Source: Candidatus Kouleothrix ribensis
Lineage (GTDB): Bacteria > Chloroflexota > Chloroflexia > Chloroflexales > Roseiflexaceae
Length of the DNA: 64,000 bases
Direction: 5' to 3'
NCBI GenBank assembly: GCA_016722075.1
Contig: JADKGW010000001.1
Span: 4,898,001 to 4,962,000 of the forward strand
Position numbers and translations under genes: made by a program. Numbering within the stretch: position 1 is the first letter of the stretch; the number at the start of each line of letters is the position of its first letter. The notes beneath the pieces were generated by a model, which made no database searches, was not told where the DNA came from, and worked only from the letters and a program-made list of their open reading frames with translations. This document shows positions 9,079-17,807 of the stretch, piece by piece.

Positions 9079-11157
9079 ATGCACCCACCGCTGGCTCTAC
9101 CCGATCTGACCCTTGCCGAACCGATCGATCGGCTGGCGCCGGACGCGTTCGTGGCATACATGCTCGCACCCGAGCGGCCTGCCTGCCCGCTGCCTGCGCC
9201 GGCTGCGCACAACCTTGCAACCGCCGACCAGGTATTGCGCAACTGCTTCGAGCTGGTCGGCGAGGCCCACACACTACCGGCACAGTTCTCGTGGTTGCAC
9301 AACCCCAGCCGCGACAGCGAGTGGCAGATCGCGCAGCACAAGTTCTACTTCGCAGTCGACCTGGCGCAGGCCTACCGGCACACCGGCAACCCGGCCTACT
9401 TGCACAAATGGGTAGCGCTGATCGAGTCCTGGCTGGCCGAAATGGGCTCAGGCGCGATCACCACCAGCGATGCCCAAGTCGAGGCCAAGCGCGTCGAGCA
9501 CTGGCTACGCTCGCTGGTAGCCCTGCGCGGCACACCTGCAGCGCAGCTCATCAGCGCGCCCTTTCTGCGTTCCCTGCTGGCGCGCATCGCCAGCGAAACC
9601 CTGTATATCACGCAACACCTCAAGCCGGTGCGCAACCACCGTACATTTCAGCTGTTTGCAGTGTTTCTGGCCGGCACACTGCTGCCCGAGCTACGGCTGA
9701 GCCATATGTTCCGCGAGCTAGGCGCCACGCAGCTGGCCGAAAACCTGCTGACCGACATACTCCCCGACGGCGTGCATGTCGAGCTGTCGACACACTATCA
9801 CCAGCTGGTGATCGAGACCGCGCTCGACTTCGTTGAGATTGCGCAGCTGAACGCGATCACGATCGACCCGGCCATCCTGCCGCGGCTTGCACAGGCGCTC
9901 GAGTTCTCGCTGTATATGCAGTGGCCGAATGGCGACATCCCGCTGATCAACGACTCGGACAACGGCGAGCATCGCGCGCTGCTGGCCAGGGGCAGCCAGC
10001 TGCTGGGCGACCAGCGCCTGCTGTGGGGGGCCACGCTCGGCCGCGCCGGCCAGCCACCGCAGCACCGCTCTAAACATTTCGCGCACTCGGGCTACCTGGT
10101 GCTGAGCAATGGCTGGGGCCACAACCACGCCAGCTACCTGCGCCGCCAGCATGTATTCTACGATTGCGCGCAGCTAGGCGCAGGTAGCCACAGCCACTAC
10201 GATCTATTTAGCTTCTGCTACTACGTTGACGGCGTGCCGGCGGTGATCGACCCAGGCCGCTATAGCTACTGTGCCGAGCCCGACGCGCAGGGCATCGACT
10301 GGCGCGAGCAGTTCAAAAGCACTGCCTACCATAACACAGTGACGATCGACGGCCGCGACCAGACCCGTTATATCTCGAAGGCCAGGCGTACCGCCGCCGC
10401 GCGCGGCACGCCGCGCGCCAAGCATGGCCCCGATGTGCAGATCAGCGCCAAGCATACCTTCCTGGGCCAGCAAACCGACTATATTTCGGCGATTGCCCAG
10501 AGCGCCGAGTACACGCCGCAGCACCAGCGCGTGTTCGTATACATGCGCAAGCAGTACCTGCTGATCATTGACCAGATTGTGATCGACGACGGCCAGCCGC
10601 ACGAGTGCGCCCTGCGCCTGCACCTTGCGCCCCACTGGCTCGGCCATGTCGCGCTCGCAAGCGAACCGCCCGAGGTGGTTGCGCACACGCCAGGGCTGCT
10701 GATCCGCTCGTACCATGCGCCAGGCATGCATGCGACACTCGACACCGGCTGGGCCTCGGCCCAGTATGGCGTTAAGCAGCCCGCGCCGGTGCTGACGCTA
10801 ACCCAGCGCGCGGCCGAGACACACGTGTTTGGGACGCTCGTGGCGCCACGCGACCTGTGCGGCTCGCTCGAGCTGCACGCCATCCGGCGGTTTCGGGCAG
10901 ATACATCAACGCTGCTGTTCGGCGTGGCCGGCGCAATCGACGGCACACCGTTCATTGATTGGCTGCTGGTGCCGCAAGGCGCCAGTATCGCCTGGAAGGG
11001 CCTGGTGTTCTGCGGGCGCTTCTGCACCTGGCGCCAGGATGCCGCTGGGCGAATCGTATACCTGTGCGCCGATCAGGTCGAGCACCTGACCGCCCCTGGT
11101 GTGCCGATGCATAGCCTCGCTACAGGAGGGTTTGTCGAATGGTCAGCCACGCGTTAG
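9079..11157 (+). CDS. Heparinase II/III-family protein
   Basis: A 692-residue protein with the two-part heparinase II/III organisation: an N-terminal (alpha/alpha) toroid-type helical domain (about residues 40-330, with KFYFAVDLAQAYRHTGNPAYL) and a C-terminal beta domain that begins near GSHSHYDLFSF (His371, His373, Tyr374) and contains PAVIDPGRYSY. Family members are polysaccharide lyases of uronic-acid polymers. I see no signal peptide, so this one may be cytoplasmic, which is unusual for a degradative lyase. Genes of this family also sit in polysaccharide biosynthesis clusters. It overlaps the next gene by 19 nt. Confidence 0.85.
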   Translation: MHPPLALPDLTLAEPIDRLAPDAFVAYMLAPERPACPLPAPAAHNLATADQVLRNCFELVGEAHTLPAQFSWLHNPSRDSEWQIAQHKFYFAVDLAQAYRHTGNPAYLHKWVALIESWLAEMGSGAITTSDAQVEAKRVEHWLRSLVALRGTPAAQLISAPFLRSLLARIASETLYITQHLKPVRNHRTFQLFAVFLAGTLLPELRLSHMFRELGATQLAENLLTDILPDGVHVELSTHYHQLVIETALDFVEIAQLNAITIDPAILPRLAQALEFSLYMQWPNGDIPLINDSDNGEHRALLARGSQLLGDQRLLWGATLGRAGQPPQHRSKHFAHSGYLVLSNGWGHNHASYLRRQHVFYDCAQLGAGSHSHYDLFSFCYYVDGVPAVIDPGRYSYCAEPDAQGIDWREQFKSTAYHNTVTIDGRDQTRYISKARRTAAARGTPRAKHGPDVQISAKHTFLGQQTDYISAIAQSAEYTPQHQRVFVYMRKQYLLIIDQIVIDDGQPHECALRLHLAPHWLGHVALASEPPEVVAHTPGLLIRSYHAPGMHATLDTGWASAQYGVKQPAPVLTLTQRAAETHVFGTLVAPRDLCGSLELHAIRRFRADTSTLLFGVAGAIDGTPFIDWLLVPQGASIAWKGLVFCGRFCTWRQDAAGRIVYLCADQVEHLTAPGVPMHSLATGGFVEWSATR

Positions 11158-12401
11158 CCGTCGCGCTGTTCTCATGTATCGAGCCAGGGCATCCATTCTA
11201 CCAGCAGATCGAGGCGTTCGCGGCGGCAATTGAGCGGCACCCACGCTATGCCGAGCTGGCCGCCATGCATACACAAGCCAGCGCGGCCAGCCTGCACGCC
11301 GAGATCAAAGCCCGGCCCGCCGGCAGCGGCTGGTCGCTCGAGCGGTTCTACTGGTCGTTTCAATGCCACCAGGCTACGCCGGCGCAATCGTTTCAGGCGC
11401 TTACGCTGGTGTACGCCGCGAACACCGGGCAGCTAACATGGCATAGCTTCCCCGATGATCCATACCTGGCGACGGTCGCGCCCTACCTGGCCTCCACCGC
11501 ATCACTCGGGGTCGGCCAGGTTGAGGTGTTGCGCTATGTGCCCCTGCGCCGGCTGACGTTCCGGCTGGCCAGCCGCACCAGCAGCGCTGCCCTGATCGGC
11601 AAATTCATGCGCCGCTCGCGCTTCCGCGATGCCTACACCCGGCTGAGCATGGTGGCACACGGTGCCCGGCGAGCGGGCGCCAGCTTTGCCGTAGCCACGC
11701 CGGTGGCGGTCGATGATCGCAGCTGCCTGTTCTTTCAGGAAGCCCTGCCCGGCCAGAGCCTGCCCGCCCTGGCCGATGCGCACAACCTGGCTGGCCTGCT
11801 GTTCCAGGCCGGGGCGCTGCACCACGAGCTGCACAGCTTGCCGATCGCCGATCTGCCCGATTGGGACGCCAGCAGCTCGATCGCCCGCATCGAGCACGAT
11901 TGCGCCTGGATCACGTTTGTGCGGCCCGAGCTGAGCCGGCTGCTGGGCAGCGCGCTGGCCCTTTTGAAACGCCAGGTACCTGCGATCGATCCTACCAGGT
12001 ATACCTTCTGCCATGGCGATTTCGCCTGCTCGCAGGTGCTGGTGGGGCCTGCCGGCTGGGCAGTGACCGACTTCGACCTGGCCCAGCGCGGCGATCGGTA
12101 TCGCGAACTGGCGCTGCTGCTGGCCTCGCTGCCATACGATCTGCCCTGCCTCGGCGCCGCGACGCCCACCACAGCCGCACTGCTCGAACAGGCTAGCCTG
12201 GCCTACTGCACAGGCTACCAGGAGCAGGCCGGCCAGGCGCTCGATCAGCGGCGCTTGCTCTGGCATCAGCTCGGCGCCGAGATCTACTACCTGGCGCTGA
12301 TGCTCAAGAAAGACTGGTTCCAGCCGCCGGCATTCGAGCGCGCGGTTGAGCGCATTCGCAACTACACCGGGCGCCTGGCGCCCGCACGAGGCCACCGATG
12401 A
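11139..12401 (+). CDS. APH-fold kinase 2 (Gln in the catalytic loop)
   Basis: A 420-residue APH-fold kinase. The catalytic loop reads HGDFACSQ: Asp294 is the base, but Gln299 replaces the usual metal-binding Asn. The metal motif is TDFD (Asp311, Asp313). The first 130 residues are unrelated to the other kinases of the cluster. AGGAGGG stands upstream of the ATG, inside the end of the heparinase gene, and the stop overlaps the next start as ATGA, so three consecutive genes are translationally coupled. HGDxxxxQ variants occur in other phosphotransferase families, so activity is likely retained. Substrate unknown. Confidence 0.78.
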   Translation: MVSHALAVALFSCIEPGHPFYQQIEAFAAAIERHPRYAELAAMHTQASAASLHAEIKARPAGSGWSLERFYWSFQCHQATPAQSFQALTLVYAANTGQLTWHSFPDDPYLATVAPYLASTASLGVGQVEVLRYVPLRRLTFRLASRTSSAALIGKFMRRSRFRDAYTRLSMVAHGARRAGASFAVATPVAVDDRSCLFFQEALPGQSLPALADAHNLAGLLFQAGALHHELHSLPIADLPDWDASSSIARIEHDCAWITFVRPELSRLLGSALALLKRQVPAIDPTRYTFCHGDFACSQVLVGPAGWAVTDFDLAQRGDRYRELALLLASLPYDLPCLGAATPTTAALLEQASLAYCTGYQEQAGQALDQRRLLWHQLGAEIYYLALMLKKDWFQPPAFERAVERIRNYTGRLAPARGHR

Positions 12402-13333
12402 TCGCTGCGATCGAGCCGGGCGCACAAGCGCTGCTGGCCTACCTACAACCACAGCCGCAACCGGTGGCCTGGGAGGCCCACCTGCTGAGCATGGCTGCCA
12501 ACCAGCGCGCGGTGGTACGCTACACCATCCCGCCTGGCCGGCCGGGTGCGGCGCCACTTCGGCTGATTGGCAAATTCTACGCCGACGAGCGCGGCGCGCC
12601 AACCTACCAGGCGATGCGCGCGCTCAGTAGTGCGCTCGACCACGCGGCCACGCCGGCACTGCTTGCCATCCCGGCCGCGCTATTCTATAGCCCACAGCTG
12701 CGGCTGCTGGCCCAGGCACACGTCGCCGGGCGGCCCTACAACACACTGGCCGGCCAACGCGACTTTCGGGCGTATCTGCGGCTGGCCGGCCGCGCGCTGG
12801 CCGAGCTACACGCCCTGCCGGTTGCACTCGGTACCCCGCTCGAGCTGGCCGACCACCTGCACGATTTGATCCACCCACACCCGCTCGAGCTGGCTGTACG
12901 CGTACCCGAGTTCCACACCCGCATCGAGCAGCTGCTCAGCGCGCTGGCCGCACGCGAGCGCGCCGCGCCCAGGCCGGTAGCCGCCGCGCCGATCCATCGC
13001 GACTTCCATCTGCGCCAGCTGTTCTACGGCCAGCAGCGGGTCTGGCTGATCGACTGGGATCTGTTTGCCTGCGGCGATCCGGCGCTCGATGTCGGCAACT
13101 TCCTGGTGTACCTGCGCACACACCTGGGCGCGCGCGCCGACGCAGCCTGCGACGCATTTCTGGCAGGCTACTGCGCCGACCACGCCAGCCATGCGACGCT
13201 GCACCGCTCGCCAATCTACCAGGCCTTCACCTACCTGCGGCTGGCCTGTAAGCGCTTCCGCCTACAGGGCCAGTGCTGGCGCGATCAGGTCGATACGATG
13301 CTGCGCCGGGGCGAGGCTTGCCTGGCCGGCTAA
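12398..13333 (+). CDS. APH-fold kinase 3 (compact, Gln in the catalytic loop)
   Basis: At 311 residues this is the smallest of the four kinases and lacks a long N-terminal extension. HRDFHLRQ holds Asp202 and Gln207 where Asn is usual, and IDWDLF supplies Asp219 and Asp221. It shares the Gln variant with kinase 2, to which it is coupled by a 4-nt overlap, so the two may have diverged from a common ancestor or work as a pair. No membrane segment. Substrate unknown. Confidence 0.78.
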   Translation: MIAAIEPGAQALLAYLQPQPQPVAWEAHLLSMAANQRAVVRYTIPPGRPGAAPLRLIGKFYADERGAPTYQAMRALSSALDHAATPALLAIPAALFYSPQLRLLAQAHVAGRPYNTLAGQRDFRAYLRLAGRALAELHALPVALGTPLELADHLHDLIHPHPLELAVRVPEFHTRIEQLLSALAARERAAPRPVAAAPIHRDFHLRQLFYGQQRVWLIDWDLFACGDPALDVGNFLVYLRTHLGARADAACDAFLAGYCADHASHATLHRSPIYQAFTYLRLACKRFRLQGQCWRDQVDTMLRRGEACLAG

Positions 13334-13350
13334 CACTGTGAGGTAACGCC

Positions 13351-14709
13351 ATGATGAATATCAGCTGGGAACACCAGGCCCACCTGGCCGATGGCGGCAC
13401 GCCGCCATGCACGCCCGACCCATGCTTCTACCAGCTCACGAGTTTCCATAACCCGGCGCACATCCTCGCCGGCCTGAGCGAGCAGCTGAATGGCGCGCTC
13501 GATCTGGCGCACGGCACGGTCGCGAACGTGTGGCATATCGCCGGCCGCTCGCTCCAGGTGGTCTATCGGGTACCGGCCTATCAGGCTGCCGGCACAGAGC
13601 TGATCGTCAACGTGCGCTTTCTAGCGCGCGGCACCAGCCTGGGCGCGTATCACGCTGCGATTGCCGATGCCGGTAGGGCCACGATTGCGCACCTGCCCGA
13701 GTGGGATGCGATTGCCTGGCTGTTCCCGAGCGACCCACAGCTGCTGCAGCTGCCGGCGATGCTCGACCGGGCCGGCGTCAGCGCGCGGCTGAGCCGCTAC
13801 CACGGCATGCCGATCGCGCCCGAGCAGCTCAGCTGGCGCCTGCTGAGCTACCTGCCCGGCGAACGCTGCGCGATCATGTATCAAACCGCGTCGCCCGAGC
13901 ATACCTCAATAGGGAAGCTGCAGCGCGGCACGGCCGCAGCTACAGCCCACCGCCGCATGCTCGAGCTATCGGCTATGCCCGGCCTGTCGTTGCGCATCCC
14001 GCGCCCGCTGGGGGTCGACGAAGCGCTAGGCGCGCGCTGGGAGGCATACGTCGAGGGGCAGCGCCTCGATACGCTGATCGAGCAGGCCGGTTTCGGGGCG
14101 TTGATCGACAATACTATGCAGGCCCTGGTACACCTGCACGCGGCCCCACTGGCCGGCCTGCCGGCCGCTGGTGTCGAGCAGATCCTACAGCGTACCTGCG
14201 CTAAAGCCATGCGGCGCATCCATAGCACGCTGGCCGGCCTGGCCCCGGCGGCAGCCGGCTTCTTCGCGCAGCTCGAGCGCAAGGCGGCAGCGCTGCCCAG
14301 GCGCCTGCTCGGCACAATCCATGGCGACCTGCACAGCGCGAATATTCTGGTCGATCGGCATGGGCCGGTGCTGATCGACCTCGACAACCTGGCGCTAGGC
14401 GACCCGGCCCACGACCTGGCGTTGCTTGGCAGCAGGCTACTGTTAGTGGCGCTGCACCGCGGCATGCGGCTGGCCGATGTAGCCGGCGTGGTCGAATCTA
14501 TGCCCGCAGCCTATGCCACAGCCGGGGGCGCACCGATCCCCGAGCGGGTATTCGCCTGGCATCTGGCGGCGATGCTGGTTGGCCGGCAGATCAAAACCTG
14601 CATCCGCCATCGTGCGCCCGGCCTCGAGCGGCTGGCGCCGGCATTGCTGCGCTACGCCGACGAGACGCTTGCGCACGATCGATTTCGCGCCGCGATTGTG
14701 CGGCCATGA
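13351..14709 (+). CDS. APH-fold kinase 4
   Basis: A 452-residue APH-fold kinase. HGDLHSAN (Asp326, Asn331) and IDLDNL (Asp343, Asp345) are canonical. The N-terminal 170 residues form an extra domain containing NVRFLARG and LPEWDAIAWLFPSDPQL, a hallmark of glycan-cluster phosphotransferases rather than antibiotic-resistance enzymes. The start is an ATGATG pair after GAGG; I use the first ATG. The stop overlaps an ATG at 14706 that could start the ABC transporter. Likely a sugar or glycolipid kinase; the substrate is unproven. Confidence 0.78.
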   Translation: MMNISWEHQAHLADGGTPPCTPDPCFYQLTSFHNPAHILAGLSEQLNGALDLAHGTVANVWHIAGRSLQVVYRVPAYQAAGTELIVNVRFLARGTSLGAYHAAIADAGRATIAHLPEWDAIAWLFPSDPQLLQLPAMLDRAGVSARLSRYHGMPIAPEQLSWRLLSYLPGERCAIMYQTASPEHTSIGKLQRGTAAATAHRRMLELSAMPGLSLRIPRPLGVDEALGARWEAYVEGQRLDTLIEQAGFGALIDNTMQALVHLHAAPLAGLPAAGVEQILQRTCAKAMRRIHSTLAGLAPAAAGFFAQLERKAAALPRRLLGTIHGDLHSANILVDRHGPVLIDLDNLALGDPAHDLALLGSRLLLVALHRGMRLADVAGVVESMPAAYATAGGAPIPERVFAWHLAAMLVGRQIKTCIRHRAPGLERLAPALLRYADETLAHDRFRAAIVRP

Positions 14710-14744
14710 TCCGGCCCATGAACCGGCCGTGTAAAGGAACGCCC

Positions 14745-16571
14745 ATGCGCACCAGCCTGGCCAACAAGCTGCGGGGTGGCCTACCCGGCCCGCGCGCACA
14801 TACGAGAGGCTTCAACACGATCGTGCTTGAGCAGCTGCGCCAGGTGCGTGGCAGCCTGGCACTGGCCGCCGCCAGTATGCTGGGCTATACACTGACCGAC
14901 CTGCTGGCACCCTGGCCGCTGAAGCTAATCTTCGACCACGTGCTGCTCGATCGGCCGCTCGGCCAGGCGCTGGCGCCACTAGGCGGGCTGCTGCAGGCCA
15001 ACAAGCCGCTGGCGGTGCTCGTGATCGCGCTGGCGATCATCGTAATCGCCACGCTGCGCGGCCTGTTCGCCTATGTTCAGCTCTACCAGACCTCGCGGAT
15101 CGGCTATCGGATCACCTATGCGCTACAACAGCGCCTGTTCGTACACCTGCAGCGGCTCTCGCTGACATTTCACCACCATGCCCGCTCCGGCGAGCTGCTG
15201 ACCAAGCTCACCAGCGACACCAAGGCGCTAAAAGATGTGTTCGCCGACTCAGCCCTGAGCCTGGCCTCCGAGGCGTTAACCCTGCTGGGCATGTTCGTGA
15301 TTATGTTTGCGCTGAACTGGCGCCTGAGTGTGATCGTGCTGCTGACATTCCCGGCCCTATCGTACGCGCTGTTCTACCTGTTTCGCAAGATCAAGCTCTC
15401 GGCCCGTAGCCAGCGCCGGCTCGAGGGCGCAATCGCCGCGCGGATCAGCGAGAGCCTGGCGTCGATCACATTGGTGCAGGCGTTCGGCCGCGAACGCTAC
15501 GAGCGCGAGCGTTTTGCCAACGCCAGCGACCAGACGCTCGAAGAGAGTATTCGCACTGCCCGGCTCGAGGCCGCCGCGACGCGCACTGTCGAGATCATCA
15601 GCGCAGCCGGGATCTTCGCGGTGGTGCTGTTTGGCTCGCTACAGGCCCTGCGCGGCACAATGACTCCCGGCGAGGTACTGATCTTCACGACCTATGTCTC
15701 GAATATGTATCGGCCCATCCGCAACCTGGCCAAACTCTCGACACGCTTCTCGAAGGCGGCGGTCAGCGCCGAGCGCATCGCCGAGATCCTGGCGATCGAG
15801 CCGGAGGCACCCGATCGAACCTTCGCAATCCTGGCTGTGAACCTGCGCGGGCGGATCGAGTTCAGAGATGTGTCGTTTCGATATGCCGGCGGCCAGCGCG
15901 CGCTCGAGCGGGTCTCGTTCGTGATCCCCAGCGGCCAGCGCGTGGCGCTGGTGGGTGCGTCGGGGGCCGGCAAGAGCACGATCGCCAATCTGCTGGTGCG
16001 CTTCTACGAGCCGAGCGAGGGCTGCGTACTGATCGACGGGGTTGATGCACGCGATTACCAGCGCGAGTCACTACGCCAGCAGATTGGGGTGGTATTGCAA
16101 GACACCGTGCTGTTCGGTGCGACAGTGCGCGATAATATTGCCTACGGCAAGCCCAACGCAACCCACGCCGAAATCGTGCATGCCGCCAGCCTGGCGCAAG
16201 CGCACGAGTTCATCACCGCCCTGCCACACGGGTACGACACCGTGATCGGCGAGCGCGGCAGCACGCTCTCGGGCGGCCAGCGCCAGCGCATTAGCCTGGC
16301 CCGCGCGATCATCAAGCGCCCGCCGATCCTGATTCTCGACGAGCCAACCTCAGCGGTCGACGCCGAGTCGGCTGCACAAATTCAGTCGGCTATCGGTACG
16401 ATCCAGCAGGGTAAGACCACGCTCATGATTGCGCACCAGTTTGCCGCGCTCGATCAGTTCGACCAGATCCTGGTGCTGCGCGATGGCATGATCGTTGAGC
16501 GCGGCACCCACGCCGATCTACTGGCCCGGCGTGGCTACTATTATGAGCTGTATCAGCTTCAGAGTGCTTGA
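14745..16571 (+). CDS. ABC exporter, fused membrane and ATPase domains (MsbA-like)
   Basis: A 608-residue half-transporter that should work as a homodimer. Six transmembrane helices occupy about residues 30-330. The ATPase domain has Walker A GASGAGKST (Lys410), signature LSGGQ (508-512), Walker B ILILDEP (Asp532, Glu533), and an H-loop in MIAHQ. The ATG at 14745 has AAAGGA upstream; 14706 is an alternative start that would overlap the preceding kinase by 4 nt. As the last gene of the glycan cluster it is the natural candidate for exporting the product, most likely a lipid-linked sugar given the MsbA-type architecture. Its stop overlaps the -35 element of the next promoter. Confidence 0.88.
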   Translation: MRTSLANKLRGGLPGPRAHTRGFNTIVLEQLRQVRGSLALAAASMLGYTLTDLLAPWPLKLIFDHVLLDRPLGQALAPLGGLLQANKPLAVLVIALAIIVIATLRGLFAYVQLYQTSRIGYRITYALQQRLFVHLQRLSLTFHHHARSGELLTKLTSDTKALKDVFADSALSLASEALTLLGMFVIMFALNWRLSVIVLLTFPALSYALFYLFRKIKLSARSQRRLEGAIAARISESLASITLVQAFGRERYERERFANASDQTLEESIRTARLEAAATRTVEIISAAGIFAVVLFGSLQALRGTMTPGEVLIFTTYVSNMYRPIRNLAKLSTRFSKAAVSAERIAEILAIEPEAPDRTFAILAVNLRGRIEFRDVSFRYAGGQRALERVSFVIPSGQRVALVGASGAGKSTIANLLVRFYEPSEGCVLIDGVDARDYQRESLRQQIGVVLQDTVLFGATVRDNIAYGKPNATHAEIVHAASLAQAHEFITALPHGYDTVIGERGSTLSGGQRQRISLARAIIKRPPILILDEPTSAVDAESAAQIQSAIGTIQQGKTTLMIAHQFAALDQFDQILVLRDGMIVERGTHADLLARRGYYYELYQLQSA

Positions 16572-16596
16572 CATACACACCAGCGCATGCTATTAT
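16568..16596 (+). promoter_or_regulatory. Sigma-70-type promoter of the MarR gene
   Basis: TTGACA (16568-16573), a 17-bp spacer, then TATTAT (16591-16596). The -35 box overlaps the stop codon of the ABC exporter, so the regulator has its own promoter inside the end of the cluster. Confidence 0.8.
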
Positions 16597-16598
16597 TT

Positions 16599-16624
16599 AG
16601 CCGGCAACATTAATTGAGGCGGCT
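16599..16624 (+). promoter_or_regulatory. Imperfect palindrome at the MarR start, candidate autoregulatory operator
   Basis: AGCCGnC, three bases, ATTAAT, three bases, GnCGGCT form a 26-bp symmetric site between the -10 box and the ATG at 16625. MarR proteins usually bind such sites at their own promoter. Confidence 0.5.
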
Positions 16625-17053
16625 ATGGCGCCAATTAAAGAGACGGTCGGCTATGCAATCGCGCAGCTCTGCAAACTACACCGCAACACGGTCGACGCGG
16701 CGCTGCGCCAGGCTGGCGAGATACATGTTGGGCAGGAGATGATCCTGCTGCAGCTGTGGGATGCCGAAGGCCAGACGCAGACGCAGCTGGCCGAGCTGTT
16801 GTGTGTCGAGGCGCCCACGATCACGAAGATGCTGCAGCGTATGGAGAGCGAGGCGCTGATCACGCGCCGGCCCGACGCCGAGGATGCGCGGGTCTCGCGC
16901 GTCTACCTAGCCCAGCGCGGCGGCGCGGTGCGCGATGCAATCGAGCGTAGTTGGGAGGATGTCGAGCAGCGCCTGACTCGCGGCATGACTACCGAGGAGC
17001 GGCTGCTATTCAGGCGGCTGCTGCTGCAGGCGCGCACTAACCTGGCCGAATAG
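16625..17053 (+). CDS. MarR-family transcriptional regulator
   Basis: A 142-residue winged-helix regulator. The helix-turn-helix is around TQTQLAELLCVEAPTITKMLQRME (about residues 55-80), followed by the wing with RRPDAEDARVSRVYL; flanking helices should form the dimer. It has its own consensus promoter and a palindrome next to the start, suggesting autorepression. Similar half-sites occur before the following membrane-protein gene. It may also control the glycan cluster, but no matching site was found at that cluster's start. The ligand is unknown. Confidence 0.88.
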   Translation: MAPIKETVGYAIAQLCKLHRNTVDAALRQAGEIHVGQEMILLQLWDAEGQTQTQLAELLCVEAPTITKMLQRMESEALITRRPDAEDARVSRVYLAQRGGAVRDAIERSWEDVEQRLTRGMTTEERLLFRRLLLQARTNLAE

Positions 17054-17241
17054 GTATGGCCGATACGATCACCACAGCGGCATAGCGCGCACATGGGGCG
17101 AATCCCTCCAAATGTTGTGGTGCGGCAAAGCCACACGACAACCGCCAGAAAACGAGTGGCGAGCGTCACAGACCCTCATGCTCCCGACTCTGCAACCGCC
17201 ATGCGATAGCAAGGCTCTGCACGAGACTCATACACGGCGTC

Positions 17242-17296
17242 TTGGGCGCCGCTTTTTTCGCGGTGATACTTTGCCGACTAATAGTAAGCCGGCTTA
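17242..17296 (+). promoter_or_regulatory. Promoter with adjacent palindromes before the DUF6069-like gene
   Basis: TTGGGC (17242-17247), a 17-bp spacer and GATACT (17265-17270) form a plausible promoter. Directly downstream lie TTTGCCGACTAA (17270-17281) and the perfect 12-bp palindrome TAAGCCGGCTTA (17285-17296). The reverse complement of the first site, TTAGTCGGCAA, matches TTAGCCGGCAA at the MarR promoter in 10 of 11 bases. Confidence 0.5.
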
Positions 17297-17318
17297 TCAA
17301 TACACAGGAGGAAGACCA

Positions 17319-17756
17319 ATGATCTCAAACTCAACACTGCCCACCCAAACCGATCGCGTCGACACGCGGCGGCTGCCAATCGCCGCATTGGTGGCAGGCG
17401 CCGTGTCAGCTGCCGCCAACTTCGTGCTATATCTAATTACCACTACGGCGCTGGGAACAGCGATCGAGGTGCAGATGGGCGGGGCGCAGTCGCCAGTGAC
17501 GCCGCTAGGCGCCGCACCGGTGATCATCATGAGCGCGCTGCCGGCGCTGCTGGCGGCCGGGCTACTCTGGCTGCTCAATCGCTTTATCGCGCGGCCGTTC
17601 TTCGTATTTCAGGTGATCGCCGTGGTGGTGGCCTTGATCTCACTCGGTGGCCCGCTCATGCTGCAAGTTGGGCTGGCCAGCAAGATCGTGCTAAGCCTGA
17701 TGCATATTGTGGCCGCTGTGGCGATCGTGCTGGTGCTACGCCAGCGAGCACGCTAG
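17319..17756 (+). CDS. Small four-helix membrane protein (DUF6069-like)
   Basis: A 145-residue integral membrane protein with about four hydrophobic segments, at roughly residues 22-45, 65-88, 95-115 and 118-138. AGGAGGAAG 5-6 nt before the ATG fixes the start. The first helix (AGAVSAAANFVLYLITTTALG) resembles what I recall of DUF6069 proteins; that name is from memory and tentative. The function is unknown. Possible MarR sites in its promoter suggest control by the upstream regulator, and a strong terminator follows. Confidence 0.7.
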   Translation: MISNSTLPTQTDRVDTRRLPIAALVAGAVSAAANFVLYLITTTALGTAIEVQMGGAQSPVTPLGAAPVIIMSALPALLAAGLLWLLNRFIARPFFVFQVIAVVVALISLGGPLMLQVGLASKIVLSLMHIVAAVAIVLVLRQRAR

Positions 17757-17769
17757 GGCTACATTTGGT

Positions 17770-17798
17770 AGGGGCGCACTATGGCATAGTGCGCCCCT
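17770..17798. terminator. Bidirectional terminator between convergent genes
   Basis: A perfect 13-bp stem (AGGGGCGCACTAT and its complement) with loop GGC lies 14 bp after one stop and 10 bp before the opposing stop. There is no long T-run, so it is called on the stem and position. Confidence 0.75.
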
Positions 17799-17807
17799 CG
17801 CGCCGCA

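Noticed and set aside
7779..14709. The four APH-fold proteins as antibiotic-resistance enzymes
   Set aside because: Long family-unrelated N-terminal parts and the glycan-cluster setting favour sugar or glycolipid kinases; resistance is only a default name for the fold.
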